A stretch of 64,000 bases of DNA from CAYUVH01 sp964448135 (GTDB lineage Bacteria > Verrucomicrobiota > Verrucomicrobiia > Limisphaerales > UBA8199). Shown piece by piece: positions 25,844 to 34,589 of this stretch. Where the stretch lies: the NCBI GenBank assembly GCA_964448135.1, contig CAYUVH010000009.1, forward strand, positions 62,001-126,000. Direction: 5' to 3'. Both the position numbers and the translations under genes were made by a program. Each line of letters opens with the position of its first letter. Positions within the stretch are counted from its first letter, which is position 1. The notes under the pieces were generated by a model. The model was not told the DNA's origin. It saw only the letters and a program-made list of their open reading frames with translations, and made no database searches.

Positions 25844-26608
25844 ATGAACAAAGAACGGAAACTGATCATTGCGGGCAACTGGAAGATGAACAAGACGGTC
25901 GCCGAGGCCGTGGACCTGGTAAAGAGTCTCAAGATCGAGCTGACCAACGTCCGCGAAGTCGACGTCGTGGTTTGCCCCCCCTTCACCGCCCTGAGCGAAG
26001 TGTCGCGGGTCATTCTCGACACCAGCATCCGCCTGGGCGCCCAGAACATGAGCGAGCACAATGTGGGCGCTTATACCGGCGAAATCGCGTCGGTCATGCT
26101 CAAGGAATTCTCCGTGCGCTACGTCATCCTGGGCCATTCCGAGCGCCGCCAGTATCAGAAGGAATCGGACGCCCTGATCGCCGCCAAGGCCAAGGCCGTC
26201 TTGAGCGCCGCTCTCAAGCCGATTATTTGCATCGGTGAAACCCTTTCCGAACGCGAATCCGGCCAGACCAACACCGTTTTGGAGACCCAATTGAAGGGCA
26301 GCCTCGCGGGGCTCGACAAGGAGCAAGTCGTTGAAACTGTGCTTGCTTACGAACCCGTCTGGGCCATTGGCACCGGCAAAACCGCCACTTCTGCCCAGGC
26401 CCAGGAGACCCACGCCTTCATCCGGGGTCAACTGGTGTCCCTGTATGACGAAACAGTTGCCCGCCGCGTGCGAATCCAGTATGGTGGCAGCGTCAAACCG
26501 TCCAATGCGCGTGAATTGATGAGTCAGCCGGACGTGGATGGCGCATTGGTGGGCGGAGCTTCTCTCGAGGCGCGCACCTTCGCCGAAATCATCAAGAATT
26601 CAATTTAG
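25844..26608 (+). CDS. tpiA: Triosephosphate isomerase
   Basis: Interconverts glyceraldehyde-3-phosphate and dihydroxyacetone phosphate; 254 residues. Catalytic residues in AGNWKMNKT (Lys), ILGHSERR (His) and AYEPVWAIGTGKTA (Glu, with loop 6); the phosphate site is YGGSVKPSN and GALVGGASL. Starts 23 bases after pgk and ends 8 bases before secG. Confidence 0.97.
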   Translation: MNKERKLIIAGNWKMNKTVAEAVDLVKSLKIELTNVREVDVVVCPPFTALSEVSRVILDTSIRLGAQNMSEHNVGAYTGEIASVMLKEFSVRYVILGHSERRQYQKESDALIAAKAKAVLSAALKPIICIGETLSERESGQTNTVLETQLKGSLAGLDKEQVVETVLAYEPVWAIGTGKTATSAQAQETHAFIRGQLVSLYDETVARRVRIQYGGSVKPSNARELMSQPDVDGALVGGASLEARTFAEIIKNSI

Positions 26609-26616
26609 TATAGTTT

Positions 26617-27090
26617 ATGATTTATTTGATCGGTCTGTTGACGGTGGTCCTGGTGCTGGACTGCGTGGTGCTCGTGTTCCTGGTGCTCTTGCAGCTCCCC
26701 AAGAAGGAAGCCGGCGCGGGCCTGGCCTTCGGGGGCGGGGCGACCGACGCCCTTTTCGGCGCGGGCGCCGGCAATGTGCTGACCAAGATCACCAAGTATT
26801 CGGCGACGATTTTCTTCGTGCTCGCTTTGTTGCTCTCGGTGCTGCAGAGCCGCATGCATGCGCGGGATGCCTCCGGATCCGACTTCGAGAAGCGCCTGAA
26901 GGAGACGCCTGCGGCCGCCGCTGCCGCCGACAGCGCCGCACCGGTTACCTCCAGCACAACCAAGCCCTCGCTGGTACCCGCGAGTGCCGCGGCTTCGAAC
27001 GCCGTGAAGGCTCTTTTATCGGCCGAAGATACGAACACGCCAGCCAAGCCCGCTCCGGTCGTTACTCCGCCTCCTTCGACCAAGCCATAG
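26617..27090 (+). CDS. secG: Preprotein translocase subunit SecG
   Basis: Small component of the SecYEG channel. Two membrane helices (LIGLLTVVLVLDCVVLVFLV and TIFFVLALLLSVLQSR) flank the conserved cytoplasmic loop with LLQLPKKEAGAGLAFGGG. 157 residues is longer than the usual 75-110 because of an Ala/Thr/Pro-rich tail. Its place after tpiA is common across bacteria. The stop is 3 bases before a palindromic repeat. Confidence 0.9.
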   Translation: MIYLIGLLTVVLVLDCVVLVFLVLLQLPKKEAGAGLAFGGGATDALFGAGAGNVLTKITKYSATIFFVLALLLSVLQSRMHARDASGSDFEKRLKETPAAAAAADSAAPVTSSTTKPSLVPASAAASNAVKALLSAEDTNTPAKPAPVVTPPPSTKP

Positions 27091-27093
27091 GGC

Positions 27094-27249
27094 AAATGAC
27101 GAAATCCGACCCCGAAAGCGTTTGGGGTGCATGTCGAATGAGGAAGCCCAGAAGGGCGGGTTGATCATTTAGCGGCTTCAAGCTCGCTTCGACATTCGTA
27201 GTTCGAGCTTCGGACTTCTTTCGTCATTCGACGTTCGGGTTTCGTCCTT
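27094..27249. repeat. Family-1 palindromic repeat, copy B
   Basis: Begins AAATGACGAAATCCGA (27094-27109), then the hairpin CCCCGAAAGCGTTTGGGG, and ends with a right arm TTTCGTCATTCGACGTTCGG. The centre (TTGATCATTTAGCGGCTTCA and GCTCGCTTCGACATTCGT) matches copy C. It fills the convergent gap between secG and the YVTN gene. Confidence 0.75.
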
Positions 27250-27252
27250 CCC

Positions 27253-29910
27253 CTAATCCTCATCCTTCGTCACTGACACCGCCCAAACCGGGTACGGTGC
27301 GTCCGATCCCTTCTGCGCATTCCACAAGATGCGGTTAAAAAGGTCTTCGGGAGCTTTGTCCACTTCGTCCAAAGGAAGTTTCTCGGACGCGAGCGCAAAT
27401 CGCTTCTGCACCGGATCATGGATGGCCTTGAGATCCGGGTTCATTTGATCGAGCGGGATGTTATTCGTTTTCGCCGAATAGGTGGCGAAATCGGGCTCGG
27501 CGTTGAAGCATTCGGTCATGGGTTGCGCTGTGGCATCGAGCTGGTTCATGGGCGGGAGGCCGAGCATGAGTTCGATGGTGCGCAGGAGGCTGGTTTGGTT
27601 GTAGGCCGCATGGATCACGCCCCGCTTCCGGCTCCAGGCACTCGCCACGTAAGCCGTCGTGCGGTAGCTGCTTACATGATCGAAGCCGGCCTGGGGGTCA
27701 TCCTCGATGGCAAAAATGCAGGTGTCCTTCCAAAACCGGCTGCGGCTGACGGCATCCACAATCTGGCCGAAGGCGAGATCGTTGTCGGCCACCTTGGCGG
27801 CGGGCGTCGGACTCTTGGCACGGGTGGCCATCGTGTGATCGCACGGCAGCATCATGACCACAAGATTCGGCAGGTCGCCGTTGCGCTCGTATGCTTTCAT
27901 TTCCGTGATAAAGCGCTCCGCCCGCACCACGTCGGGCACGGCGAGATTGAAGCCGGTGACGTTCGGGCAGAAGTTGTTGCGGATGGATTCAATCGCTGGT
28001 TTGCAGGCGACGACGGTATGGTCGGTGCCGTTCTTGAAATCGTTGTAATAGTCCACGAAACCCGGAGCGCCCTTTTTCTTCTCATCCTTCCAGCGGCTCT
28101 GGTCCAGGCAGAATTCGCTGTAAACGCGCAGCGTTTTCTTGTGCTTCAACGCGTGGTCCCAAATGAATCCGGCGGAAGAATACGCCAGCGCGTCGATGGC
28201 GTTGGGCGTCGAACCATACGGATAACTCCGCGGCCAGCCGGCGAATGACTTCTCGATGTAATCGGACGCAAACGCGCTGTCCGCCCATTGATGTCCATCG
28301 GCGCTGCAAACACCCGAGCAGCGGGTGTTGTCGAGCAGCACAAAGTCGCGGCAGAGGGCGTGCTGGTTCGGCGTGATCTTTTCCCCAAAAATGCACAGCG
28401 TCGGGTCACCGTTGCCTTCCTTCATGTCGCCGAGCACCTGGTCGTAAGTGCGGTTCTCCTTGATGATGTAAATCACGTGCTTGAATACCGACGGCTCCCC
28501 CACCCTTTCCGGCACCGGCCGCGGGGCCATCCCCGGTCGCGCCGGCAACAGCGCGGTTTCCATCAGCGCCCGACCATAATTCTCCGTCACCGCGCGCGTA
28601 TATTTATCAAGTTTCGCTTTGCTGGGGACGGGAATGATCGAGACGGTCCCAAAATACTGGTGGCTGTTCAGCTCCACCTTTTCACCGGCGGGAAAGCGCT
28701 TGCCGGAGCCGATGCCTTTGATATTCGCCACGCAAAGGCGGTCATGTTTTGCATCCAGCGAAATCGCGCCCGGATACCAGCCCGTCGGAATCAACCCGGT
28801 CAATTCGCAATGCCCCGGCTCAAACTTCACGACCGCCACCGCGTTCTGCGTGCCGTGACAGACATAGAGAATCTTGCCCGCCCGATCGAAGGTGAGCGCG
28901 TTGGGACTCGCCCCAAACAAATCCTTCGGCTGCCATTGCAGGTGAAAATCTTCGACGATCTTGTCCGTCCCCGTGTCAATGATGCTCAGCGTGTCGCTCC
29001 CGGCGTTGGCGCACACGACGAAATGTTGATCCGGTGAAATGGCCAATGCGCACGCATGGAATCCCGCCAGGATTTCGGACTGCGTCTTGCCGCTCTTCAA
29101 ATCCACCACCGACACCGAGCCTTCGCTCGCGATGAAGCGCACCGGGTCCACGCGAACCAGCGTTCCCTGCCCCGCCGGCCCCGTCGGACCGTGTCCATCC
29201 GGCCGCGCGCCGCCCCAATTGCTCACGTAGGCCTTGTCGCCTGCCAGCACCACGTCATACGGCGCCACACCCACATCGAACAACCGCCGCGGCTTGCCGC
29301 TGGCGAGGTCCAGTTCGAGCAGCCGGTTCGAGAGATTCAACACCACGTACAGCCGCTTGCCATCCACCGACAGCGCCAGTCCCGCCGGGATATCCGTTTC
29401 GTGCGCACTCACGCCTGAAGGCGGCACCTTGATGGAGCGCAACGGCGTCACCTTGTGATTCGTGCCCACGCCGAAGACCTTGATGCTCCCGCCCACATTC
29501 GAGAGATAGATCATCCGCCCGTCCGGTGAAAAGATGAGCCCGGTGTAACTGGCCTGACCATGTTTGTCCGGTTTGAGGTTGAACTCCGAGCCGCTGTCCG
29601 AGCCGTCCTCCTTGCCGGAGCCGGAAGGCAAATCCACGCGCTGCAGGATCTTTCCCGTGCGCGAATCCATCACGATCAATTCCGCCGTTTTGCCCGATGC
29701 CACCACAATCTCTCCGTCCGGCGACGCCGTGATGACCTGTGGGCGCAATCCCGGCAGTTCCACCTGGATGCCCGCCGGAGTGAGAAGTTGGTTCACGGGG
29801 ACAGAGATCGCAGGCGGGAGCACCAGATCATTGCCATTGGTTTCGGCCGAGACAGCGGCAAAAGACAACAGACCACTTGCCAGTGAAAGGAAAAGAGCGC
29901 GATTGAACAT
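27253..29910 (-). CDS. Exported YVTN beta-propeller/phosphoesterase fusion
   Basis: 885 residues with a cleavable signal (LFLSLASGLLSFAAVSA). Residues about 50-430 form a YVTN/YncE-like propeller (ITASPDGEIVVASGKTAELI, FSPDGRMIYLSNVGGSIKVF, LSVDGKRLYVVLNLSNRLLE). From about 475 comes an alkaline-phosphatase-superfamily phosphoesterase domain beginning HVIYIIKENRTYDQVLGD, with the metal-site region LLDNTRCSGVCSADGHQW and a later DHTMAT and IEDDPQAGFDHVSSYRTTAY. This bifunctional architecture is known in Acidobacteria and PVC genomes; the substrate is unknown. The C-terminal codons approach repeat copy B. Confidence 0.85.
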   Translation of the reverse strand: MFNRALFLSLASGLLSFAAVSAETNGNDLVLPPAISVPVNQLLTPAGIQVELPGLRPQVITASPDGEIVVASGKTAELIVMDSRTGKILQRVDLPSGSGKEDGSDSGSEFNLKPDKHGQASYTGLIFSPDGRMIYLSNVGGSIKVFGVGTNHKVTPLRSIKVPPSGVSAHETDIPAGLALSVDGKRLYVVLNLSNRLLELDLASGKPRRLFDVGVAPYDVVLAGDKAYVSNWGGARPDGHGPTGPAGQGTLVRVDPVRFIASEGSVSVVDLKSGKTQSEILAGFHACALAISPDQHFVVCANAGSDTLSIIDTGTDKIVEDFHLQWQPKDLFGASPNALTFDRAGKILYVCHGTQNAVAVVKFEPGHCELTGLIPTGWYPGAISLDAKHDRLCVANIKGIGSGKRFPAGEKVELNSHQYFGTVSIIPVPSKAKLDKYTRAVTENYGRALMETALLPARPGMAPRPVPERVGEPSVFKHVIYIIKENRTYDQVLGDMKEGNGDPTLCIFGEKITPNQHALCRDFVLLDNTRCSGVCSADGHQWADSAFASDYIEKSFAGWPRSYPYGSTPNAIDALAYSSAGFIWDHALKHKKTLRVYSEFCLDQSRWKDEKKKGAPGFVDYYNDFKNGTDHTVVACKPAIESIRNNFCPNVTGFNLAVPDVVRAERFITEMKAYERNGDLPNLVVMMLPCDHTMATRAKSPTPAAKVADNDLAFGQIVDAVSRSRFWKDTCIFAIEDDPQAGFDHVSSYRTTAYVASAWSRKRGVIHAAYNQTSLLRTIELMLGLPPMNQLDATAQPMTECFNAEPDFATYSAKTNNIPLDQMNPDLKAIHDPVQKRFALASEKLPLDEVDKAPEDLFNRILWNAQKGSDAPYPVWAVSVTKDED

Positions 29911-29982
29911 TTTACGCGTTCACAATGAACCGATGATGAAGAAAAAAGTAAACCACGGATTCACACGGATAAACCAGCGCTC

Positions 29983-30114
29983 AAATGACGAAATCCGAAT
30001 GATGAAAGAAAGACAAATCCCGAAGCCCGGAAGGGCTGGCTGATCATTCAATGGCTTCGAGCTCGCTTCGACATTCGTGCTTCACGCTTCATTCGTCATT
30101 CGTCATTCGGATTT
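29983..30114. repeat. Family-1 palindromic repeat, copy C
   Basis: Left arm AAATGACGAAATCCGAATGA (29983-30002) and right arm ending TTCGTCATTCGGATTT (near 30099-30114) are inverted complements. The centre matches copy B. Directly upstream (about 29953-29972) is CACGGATTCACACGGATAAA, two units of a 10-bp repeat. It lies in the codirectional gap before the YVTN gene start. Confidence 0.8.
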
Positions 30115-30127
30115 CAAGATTTTAGCG

Positions 30128-30877
30128 CTACATCGCCGTCCACCCACCATCCACCGGAATCGCGGCGCCGGTGATATAAGTGGCTTCATCGCTCGCGAGG
30201 AAAGCGGCCACGGCGGCGATTTCTTCCGGCCGGCCAACCCGTCCGAGAAAGGTTTTGCTGAGCTGGCGTTGGTGCAATTCGCTGCCCGGTTCGGGGGAGA
30301 TGCGGGTTTGAATCGCGCCCGGGCACAGGGCGTTGACGCGAATATTATCCGGGCCGTAATCGTAAGCGACACTGCGCGAGTACCCGACCAGGGCGGTTTT
30401 GATGGAGGTGTAAGCCGCGGAGTTGCGCCCGCCGACGAGGCCCTGGATCGAGGCGATGTTGATGATGGAGCCGTCTTTCTGCTTCACCATGAAAGGCAGG
30501 ACCGTCTTGCAAAACCATTGCGTGCCCATGAGCGAGACGCGGAAGCACTTCTCCCATTCGTCATCCGGAGCTTCGCCCGCGTTGTGCCATTTGGGGGCGA
30601 TGTAAGCGGCATTGTTGCAAAGAATGTCTATGCGGCCATTATGCGCGGCAGCGGCCTGAACGACTTTGGCGATTTGATCGGGCTGGCTGACGTCACAGGG
30701 AATGTAGGTGGCATTGAATCCGGAATTCCGCAGCTCCGCCGCCACGCTGCCGCCCGGCTCGGCATCCAGCGAACACATGAACGTCACCGCGCCCTCGGCC
30801 GCGAAGCGTTCAGCGATCGCGCGGCCAATGCCGTGCCCCGCCCCAGTGACGATGGCTACTTTACCTTCGAGTCGCAT
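30128..30877 (-). CDS. SDR oxidoreductase, FabG/glucose-dehydrogenase-like
   Basis: 249-residue classical SDR from ATG 30877, preceded by GGAGGGAGGT. Motifs: TGAGHGIG, DILCNNAAYI, the catalytic Ser in INIASIQG, Y-T-S-I-K, and the C-terminal GRVGRPEEIAAVAAFLASDE with the VDGG end typical of FabG/GDH-type proteins. It lies 94 bases downstream of an SMP-30-like lactonase on the same strand, so together they could oxidise a sugar to its lactone and open it; substrate is inference. Confidence 0.88.
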   Translation of the reverse strand: MRLEGKVAIVTGAGHGIGRAIAERFAAEGAVTFMCSLDAEPGGSVAAELRNSGFNATYIPCDVSQPDQIAKVVQAAAAHNGRIDILCNNAAYIAPKWHNAGEAPDDEWEKCFRVSLMGTQWFCKTVLPFMVKQKDGSIINIASIQGLVGGRNSAAYTSIKTALVGYSRSVAYDYGPDNIRVNALCPGAIQTRISPEPGSELHQRQLSKTFLGRVGRPEEIAAVAAFLASDEATYITGAAIPVDGGWTAM

Positions 30878-30888
30878 ACCTCCCTCCA

Positions 30889-30977
30889 TCGTAGCAGCCG
30901 AGGTAACGAGGCTCCATTCAATTTGAACGCGTGAAGGCTTCCGACGTAATGGAGCTTCGTCAACCCGGCGGCTACGA
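30889..30977. repeat. Family-2 inverted repeat (GTAGCAGCCGAGG), copy 1
   Basis: Arms 30889-30916 and 30950-30977 (28 bases each) start TCGTAGCAGCCGAGG and end GGCGGCTACGA; 23 of 28 positions pair, with a 33-base loop. The right arm contains the stop codon (TAG, 30972-30974 on the minus strand) of the SMP-30 gene. A better-conserved copy lies at 58132. Confidence 0.8.
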
Positions 30978-31817
30978 GATCTGCATATTTGCAAGCGGCT
31001 GCCCTTTACGGCCGGTTTTGGCGCGAGTGATCGTCGTGCGGGCAAGATTGGCGACGTATAGCTCATCACCATTCGGACCCCCGAACGCCATATTCGTCGG
31101 GCTGCCGAGCAGAATCGCCCAGCGATCCCACGCAAATAGCGTCTTCTCACGCGCGGGGCTGATGCGCCAGATTTCGTCCGAAGCGTAACAGCAGACGTAA
31201 AGGTTTCCCTCGGCGTCGAGCACAAGACCGTCCGGCATCCGGCCGCAACCAGTGGCATAAACCTCATGCGGACCGACGCGCCCATCGGAAAGAATCGAGA
31301 AACGGAAGACGGAATCCGAATCGCTCTCTACCATGAAAAGGAATTTCTCGTCGGCACTGAGCGCGAGACCGTTCGCGTAGCCAAAGGGCCCCGCAATCTC
31401 CTCCGCTTTGCCTGCCGCACTGATACGCAGGAGGCGCCCATTGCGCTTCTTCCAATTTCCAGAATCCGTGACGTAATAGGTGCCGCCCCGTGCGAAGACA
31501 CCGAAATTCGAGCAGATGATTTTCTGATCGCCAGCGTGGCTGGCAACAACGGCGGACGATCCATCCGGACTCACGCGAACAATGCCCTGCTGCGGATTGC
31601 ACACCCAAAGTTCGCCACCCGGCGAAAATGCCAGCCCGGCGTTGAAACTTCCCAGGCTGGCGATCTGCTTCACCGTTTTCTCCGGCGTGATTCGATAAAT
31701 CTGTCCCGCTTCCCCGCCCGCCCACAAATCCCCCGCCGCATCAAAAGCCACACACTCCGAATGATCCACGCCGGTGGCGAAGATTTCGAAGGACTCGATG
31801 GCCAGTTCGGGCGTCAT
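30972..31817 (-). CDS. SMP-30/gluconolactonase-like protein
   Basis: 281-residue six-bladed propeller without a signal peptide. Family pattern: early SECVAFDAAGDLWAGGEAGQ with a metal-ligand Glu, FNAGLAFSPGGELWVC, YVTDSGNW with an Asn/Asp metal site, YANGLALSADEKFLFMVES and MPDGLVLDAEGNLYVC. Probably a lactone hydrolase, consistent with the adjacent SDR. Its stop codon and last codon lie in an inverted-repeat arm. Confidence 0.85.
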   Translation of the reverse strand: MTPELAIESFEIFATGVDHSECVAFDAAGDLWAGGEAGQIYRITPEKTVKQIASLGSFNAGLAFSPGGELWVCNPQQGIVRVSPDGSSAVVASHAGDQKIICSNFGVFARGGTYYVTDSGNWKKRNGRLLRISAAGKAEEIAGPFGYANGLALSADEKFLFMVESDSDSVFRFSILSDGRVGPHEVYATGCGRMPDGLVLDAEGNLYVCCYASDEIWRISPAREKTLFAWDRWAILLGSPTNMAFGGPNGDELYVANLARTTITRAKTGRKGQPLANMQIS

Positions 31818-31864
31818 GCAAGGAGACGGTGGCGCATTGGCTGAAAAATGTGAAGCGGGAATCT

Positions 31865-31991
31865 AAATGACGAAATCCGAGTGACGAATGACGAAAGAAG
31901 CACGAATGAATAAAGCCCTAAACGACGACTATTGATTCCTTTTTCGAGCTTCGGGATTCTTTCTTCATTCGACATTCGGATTCCGTGCTTC
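31865..31991. repeat. Family-1 palindromic repeat, copy D
   Basis: Left arm AAATGACGAAATCCGA (31865-31880) then GTGACGAATGACGAAAGAAG; right arm ends ACATTCGGATTCCGTGCTTC (31972-31991). Unlike copies B and E it lies between divergent genes (SMP-30 and the SUKH-like gene), so a terminator role does not explain it. Confidence 0.75.
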
Positions 31992-32049
31992 ACCCTGCTC
32001 TTTCCCAAACTCACTGCCTCGCCTAAGCTGTCGCAAATCAAGACAGGCC

Positions 32050-32589
32050 GTGAAAGACGCGGACATTACGTTCATCGAGCAGGAACTGAACATCAAGCTG
32101 CCGGACTCATACCGTCCGGCCCTCGTTCCGATACGCCTCCGGGCGTTGGAAGGCAACACCGACCATCAGCTTTGGGACGATGCGAAGGCATTGGTGAAGC
32201 TGAACCAGGACCTGCGCGCCGGTAGTCGTTACCGTCCGGCTTGGCCGCCGCACATGTACGCGGTGGGCGATCCACATGGCGATGAACTCATCGCGATCGA
32301 CACCCGCTCTCCCGACGGTCCAGTCTGGTGGCTGGACCACGGCATGATTGACAACAAAGGCAGCTACCAGTCGCACGCCAAGTTCGCGGATTGGATCGAG
32401 GAATATTACCGGGACCTTCGTTCGGACATGGAAGGCGACGGAGAGGATCCCGATGCAAAACCGAAACCACCCGAACCGGCGACCGCCAAAAGAGCGCTTC
32501 GGGATTTACTGACGCTTTTTCTTACGGCCGTCGTCGGTTTGCTGGCGTTGCTGGCCTTGAGGGGAATAATACATTGGTTCAAGCATTGA
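32050..32589 (+). CDS. SUKH (SMI1/KNR4)-like protein with C-terminal membrane segment
   Basis: 179 residues from GTG 32050. The N-terminal 120 residues resemble a SUKH domain: IEQELNIKLPDSYRPAL at the start, a central YAVGDPHGDELIAIDTRSPD and WWLDHG, then SHAKFADWIEEYYRD. SUKH proteins are best known as immunity factors for polymorphic toxins, yet no toxin gene is near. A Pro-rich linker leads to one membrane helix (LLTLFLTAVVGLLALLALRG), which is unusual for the family. The stop is 5 bases before the next ATG. Confidence 0.65.
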   Translation: MKDADITFIEQELNIKLPDSYRPALVPIRLRALEGNTDHQLWDDAKALVKLNQDLRAGSRYRPAWPPHMYAVGDPHGDELIAIDTRSPDGPVWWLDHGMIDNKGSYQSHAKFADWIEEYYRDLRSDMEGDGEDPDAKPKPPEPATAKRALRDLLTLFLTAVVGLLALLALRGIIHWFKH

Positions 32590-32594
32590 ATCCA

Positions 32595-33122
32595 ATGATG
32601 CAGCCCGACATCCCACCGACCATCCGCCGCGCCGAACTGGGCGATATTCCGGCCCTCACGGAGATTTACAACGAAGCCATTCTCACAACGACCGCCACCT
32701 TTGACACCGAACCCAAGACCATCGAGGAGCGAACACTCTGGCTGAAATCGCGCAGCGAACGGCATCCGGTGCTGGTGGCGGTGCTGGATGGCAAAGTCGT
32801 GGGCTGGTCGGCGCTGACAGCGTTTTCCGACCGCAAGGCGTATGACGTCACGGCGGAGACTTCGTTTTACGTTCACTCGGCTTATCGCGGCCGCGGAATC
32901 GGCCGAAAGTTAAAGGACGCAATCATCGCCGAGGCGCGAAAGCTCGGATATCACTCGCTGGTGGTGCGGGTAACAGAAGAGAGTCTTGCCAGCGTGCATT
33001 TGAATGAACAGGCGGGGTTTGTGACGGTGGGAATTCTAAAGGAAGTGGGGCGGAAATTCGGACGGCTGCTGGATGTGCGGATTATGCAGAAAATGCTAAA
33101 GGAAAATCCGAAGCACGAATGA
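32595..33122 (+). CDS. GNAT acetyltransferase, phosphinothricin-acetyltransferase-like
   Basis: 175 residues from ATG 32595 (a second ATG at 32598). Begins IRRAELGDIPALTEIYNEAI, with SFYVHSAYRGRGIGRKL as the acetyl-CoA loop (RGRGIG) and SLVVRVTEESLASVHLNEQAGF and GRLLDVRIMQ at the end, all typical of PAT/YwnH-like amino-acid sulfoximine acetyltransferases. Starts 6 bases after the SUKH-like gene. The last residues (E-N-P-K-H-E) and the stop are encoded by the left arm of repeat copy E. Confidence 0.85.
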   Translation: MMQPDIPPTIRRAELGDIPALTEIYNEAILTTTATFDTEPKTIEERTLWLKSRSERHPVLVAVLDGKVVGWSALTAFSDRKAYDVTAETSFYVHSAYRGRGIGRKLKDAIIAEARKLGYHSLVVRVTEESLASVHLNEQAGFVTVGILKEVGRKFGRLLDVRIMQKMLKENPKHE

Positions 33123-33237
33123 CGAATCCCGAAGGAATTCCGAAATTCGAAGCCGAAAGCTCAGCGCGGCAGGCATGTTTCGGATTTCGGTCATTCGGGC
33201 TTCTTTCGTCCTTCGTCATTCGGATTTCGTGCTTTCC
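33104..33237. repeat. Family-1 palindromic repeat, copy E, ending two genes
   Basis: Left arm AAATCCGAAGCACGAATGAC (33104-33123) and right arm GTCATTCGGATTTCGTGCTT (33215-33234). The left arm gives the final residues and TGA (33120-33122) of the GNAT gene; the right arm gives S-T-K-S-E and TGA (33216-33218) of the MFS gene on the opposite strand. Clearest case of stop-codon supply. Confidence 0.85.
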
Positions 33238-34589
33238 TCATACCCATGTGCCCGCGCCGGCCAGGTGATGATGAAGACCAGCGTGCCGAGGGCGGCGATG
33301 ATGATCAGTCCCAGCATCCCGGCATCCCAACCGTGGTGTTCGACCAGGTAGCCCAACCCCCACCCTGAAAGCACCGTGCTCAGGTAGCCAAACAGCCCGG
33401 TCAGACCAACGGCAGTGGCGGCGGCGCGCTTGGTCGCGAGATTCGCGGCGGCGATGCCGATCAGGCACTGCGGTCCGTAGATGAAGAAGCCGCAGATAAA
33501 GAGGCACAGGACGTTCAACATCCAGTTCTGCCCGGCCAGCTTCCAGAAGCACCAGATGGAAACGCCGGCCAGCGCCATGAAAAAGGCGCCGGCGCGCATC
33601 GGCCGGCCGCCGAAGAACCGGTCCGTCAACCAGCCGCCGCAGAGGGCGCCGAGCAACCCGGAAAACTCGAACGCCCCGATCATCCAGCCGGCGTGCGACA
33701 GCTCCATGTGCCGCGCCTGTTTGAGAAAGGTGGGACCCCAGTCGAAAATCGCGTAACGGAGGACGTAGACGAAGAAATTCGCGAACGCAATGAGCCAGAT
33801 ATACTTGTTGTTGAAGACGTGATGGCGCAGGAATTTGAAAAAGTCCGCGCGGCTCGTCTCGCCCGCGGCGGAATGCGTGCCGGGCGGCTCGGGCAGTCCC
33901 ACCGATTCCGGCGTGTCCGGCAGCGTGCACCAGAGCCAGACCGCCACCGCCACCGCGATGCCCGCGGGAATAAAAAAACACCAGCGCCAGCCGCCTCCCA
34001 CCAGGTATCCGCACAAAATCACGATCAGGCAGCCGCCAATGGAATGCGAAGTGTTCCAAATGGACATCTTGATCGGCAACTGCCGCGGCGTGAACCAGTG
34101 CGTCAGCAAACGCGCGCATGGCGGAAAACCCATGCCCTGCACCCACCCATTCAACATCCAGAAGAGGCCGATAAACGCCAGCGCCGACGTCCAGCCGACC
34201 ATGAAATTCAAAACTGCCGACGCCGCCAGGCCGATGACGAGAAAGGAGCGGGCGTTGCAGCGGTCACCGAGGAAACCGTTGAAGAATTTCGATACGCCAT
34301 AGACGACGCCGTGCAGCGTCAGGATTTTGCCCAGATCGGATTTGGATACGCCGAGCGTCGTCTCCATCACCGGCTGGGCAATACTCCAATTCTTGCGCAC
34401 GAAATAGAAGGCGGCGTAGCCAATGATCGAAGCAATCAACACCCGCCGCCGGTAGGCGCGGTAACCCGCATCCACGGCGACCGGATCGGAGAGCTGCGTG
34501 GCCGCGGGCGGGTCCGGCCGGAAAATGTGCCACCACCAGGGGGATTGCCCGGACGCTCGCGGCGGGGGTCCGGGGTCGGCGGAATTCAT
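33216..34589 (-). CDS. MFS transporter, organophosphate:phosphate antiporter (GlpT/UhpC) type
   Basis: 457 residues from ATG 34589, twelve membrane helices. OPA-family features: GYAAFYFVRKNWSIAQPVME in helix 1, GVVYGVSKFFNGFLGDRCNAR after helix 2, and GWVQGMGFPPCARLLTHWF, the GlpT signature region. Likely imports or senses a sugar phosphate or glycerol phosphate; substrate unproven. The final five residues come from repeat copy E. The upstream region holds six TGTAACC repeats, possible regulator sites. Confidence 0.86.
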   Translation of the reverse strand: MNSADPGPPPRASGQSPWWWHIFRPDPPAATQLSDPVAVDAGYRAYRRRVLIASIIGYAAFYFVRKNWSIAQPVMETTLGVSKSDLGKILTLHGVVYGVSKFFNGFLGDRCNARSFLVIGLAASAVLNFMVGWTSALAFIGLFWMLNGWVQGMGFPPCARLLTHWFTPRQLPIKMSIWNTSHSIGGCLIVILCGYLVGGGWRWCFFIPAGIAVAVAVWLWCTLPDTPESVGLPEPPGTHSAAGETSRADFFKFLRHHVFNNKYIWLIAFANFFVYVLRYAIFDWGPTFLKQARHMELSHAGWMIGAFEFSGLLGALCGGWLTDRFFGGRPMRAGAFFMALAGVSIWCFWKLAGQNWMLNVLCLFICGFFIYGPQCLIGIAAANLATKRAAATAVGLTGLFGYLSTVLSGWGLGYLVEHHGWDAGMLGLIIIAALGTLVFIITWPARAHGYEESTKSE

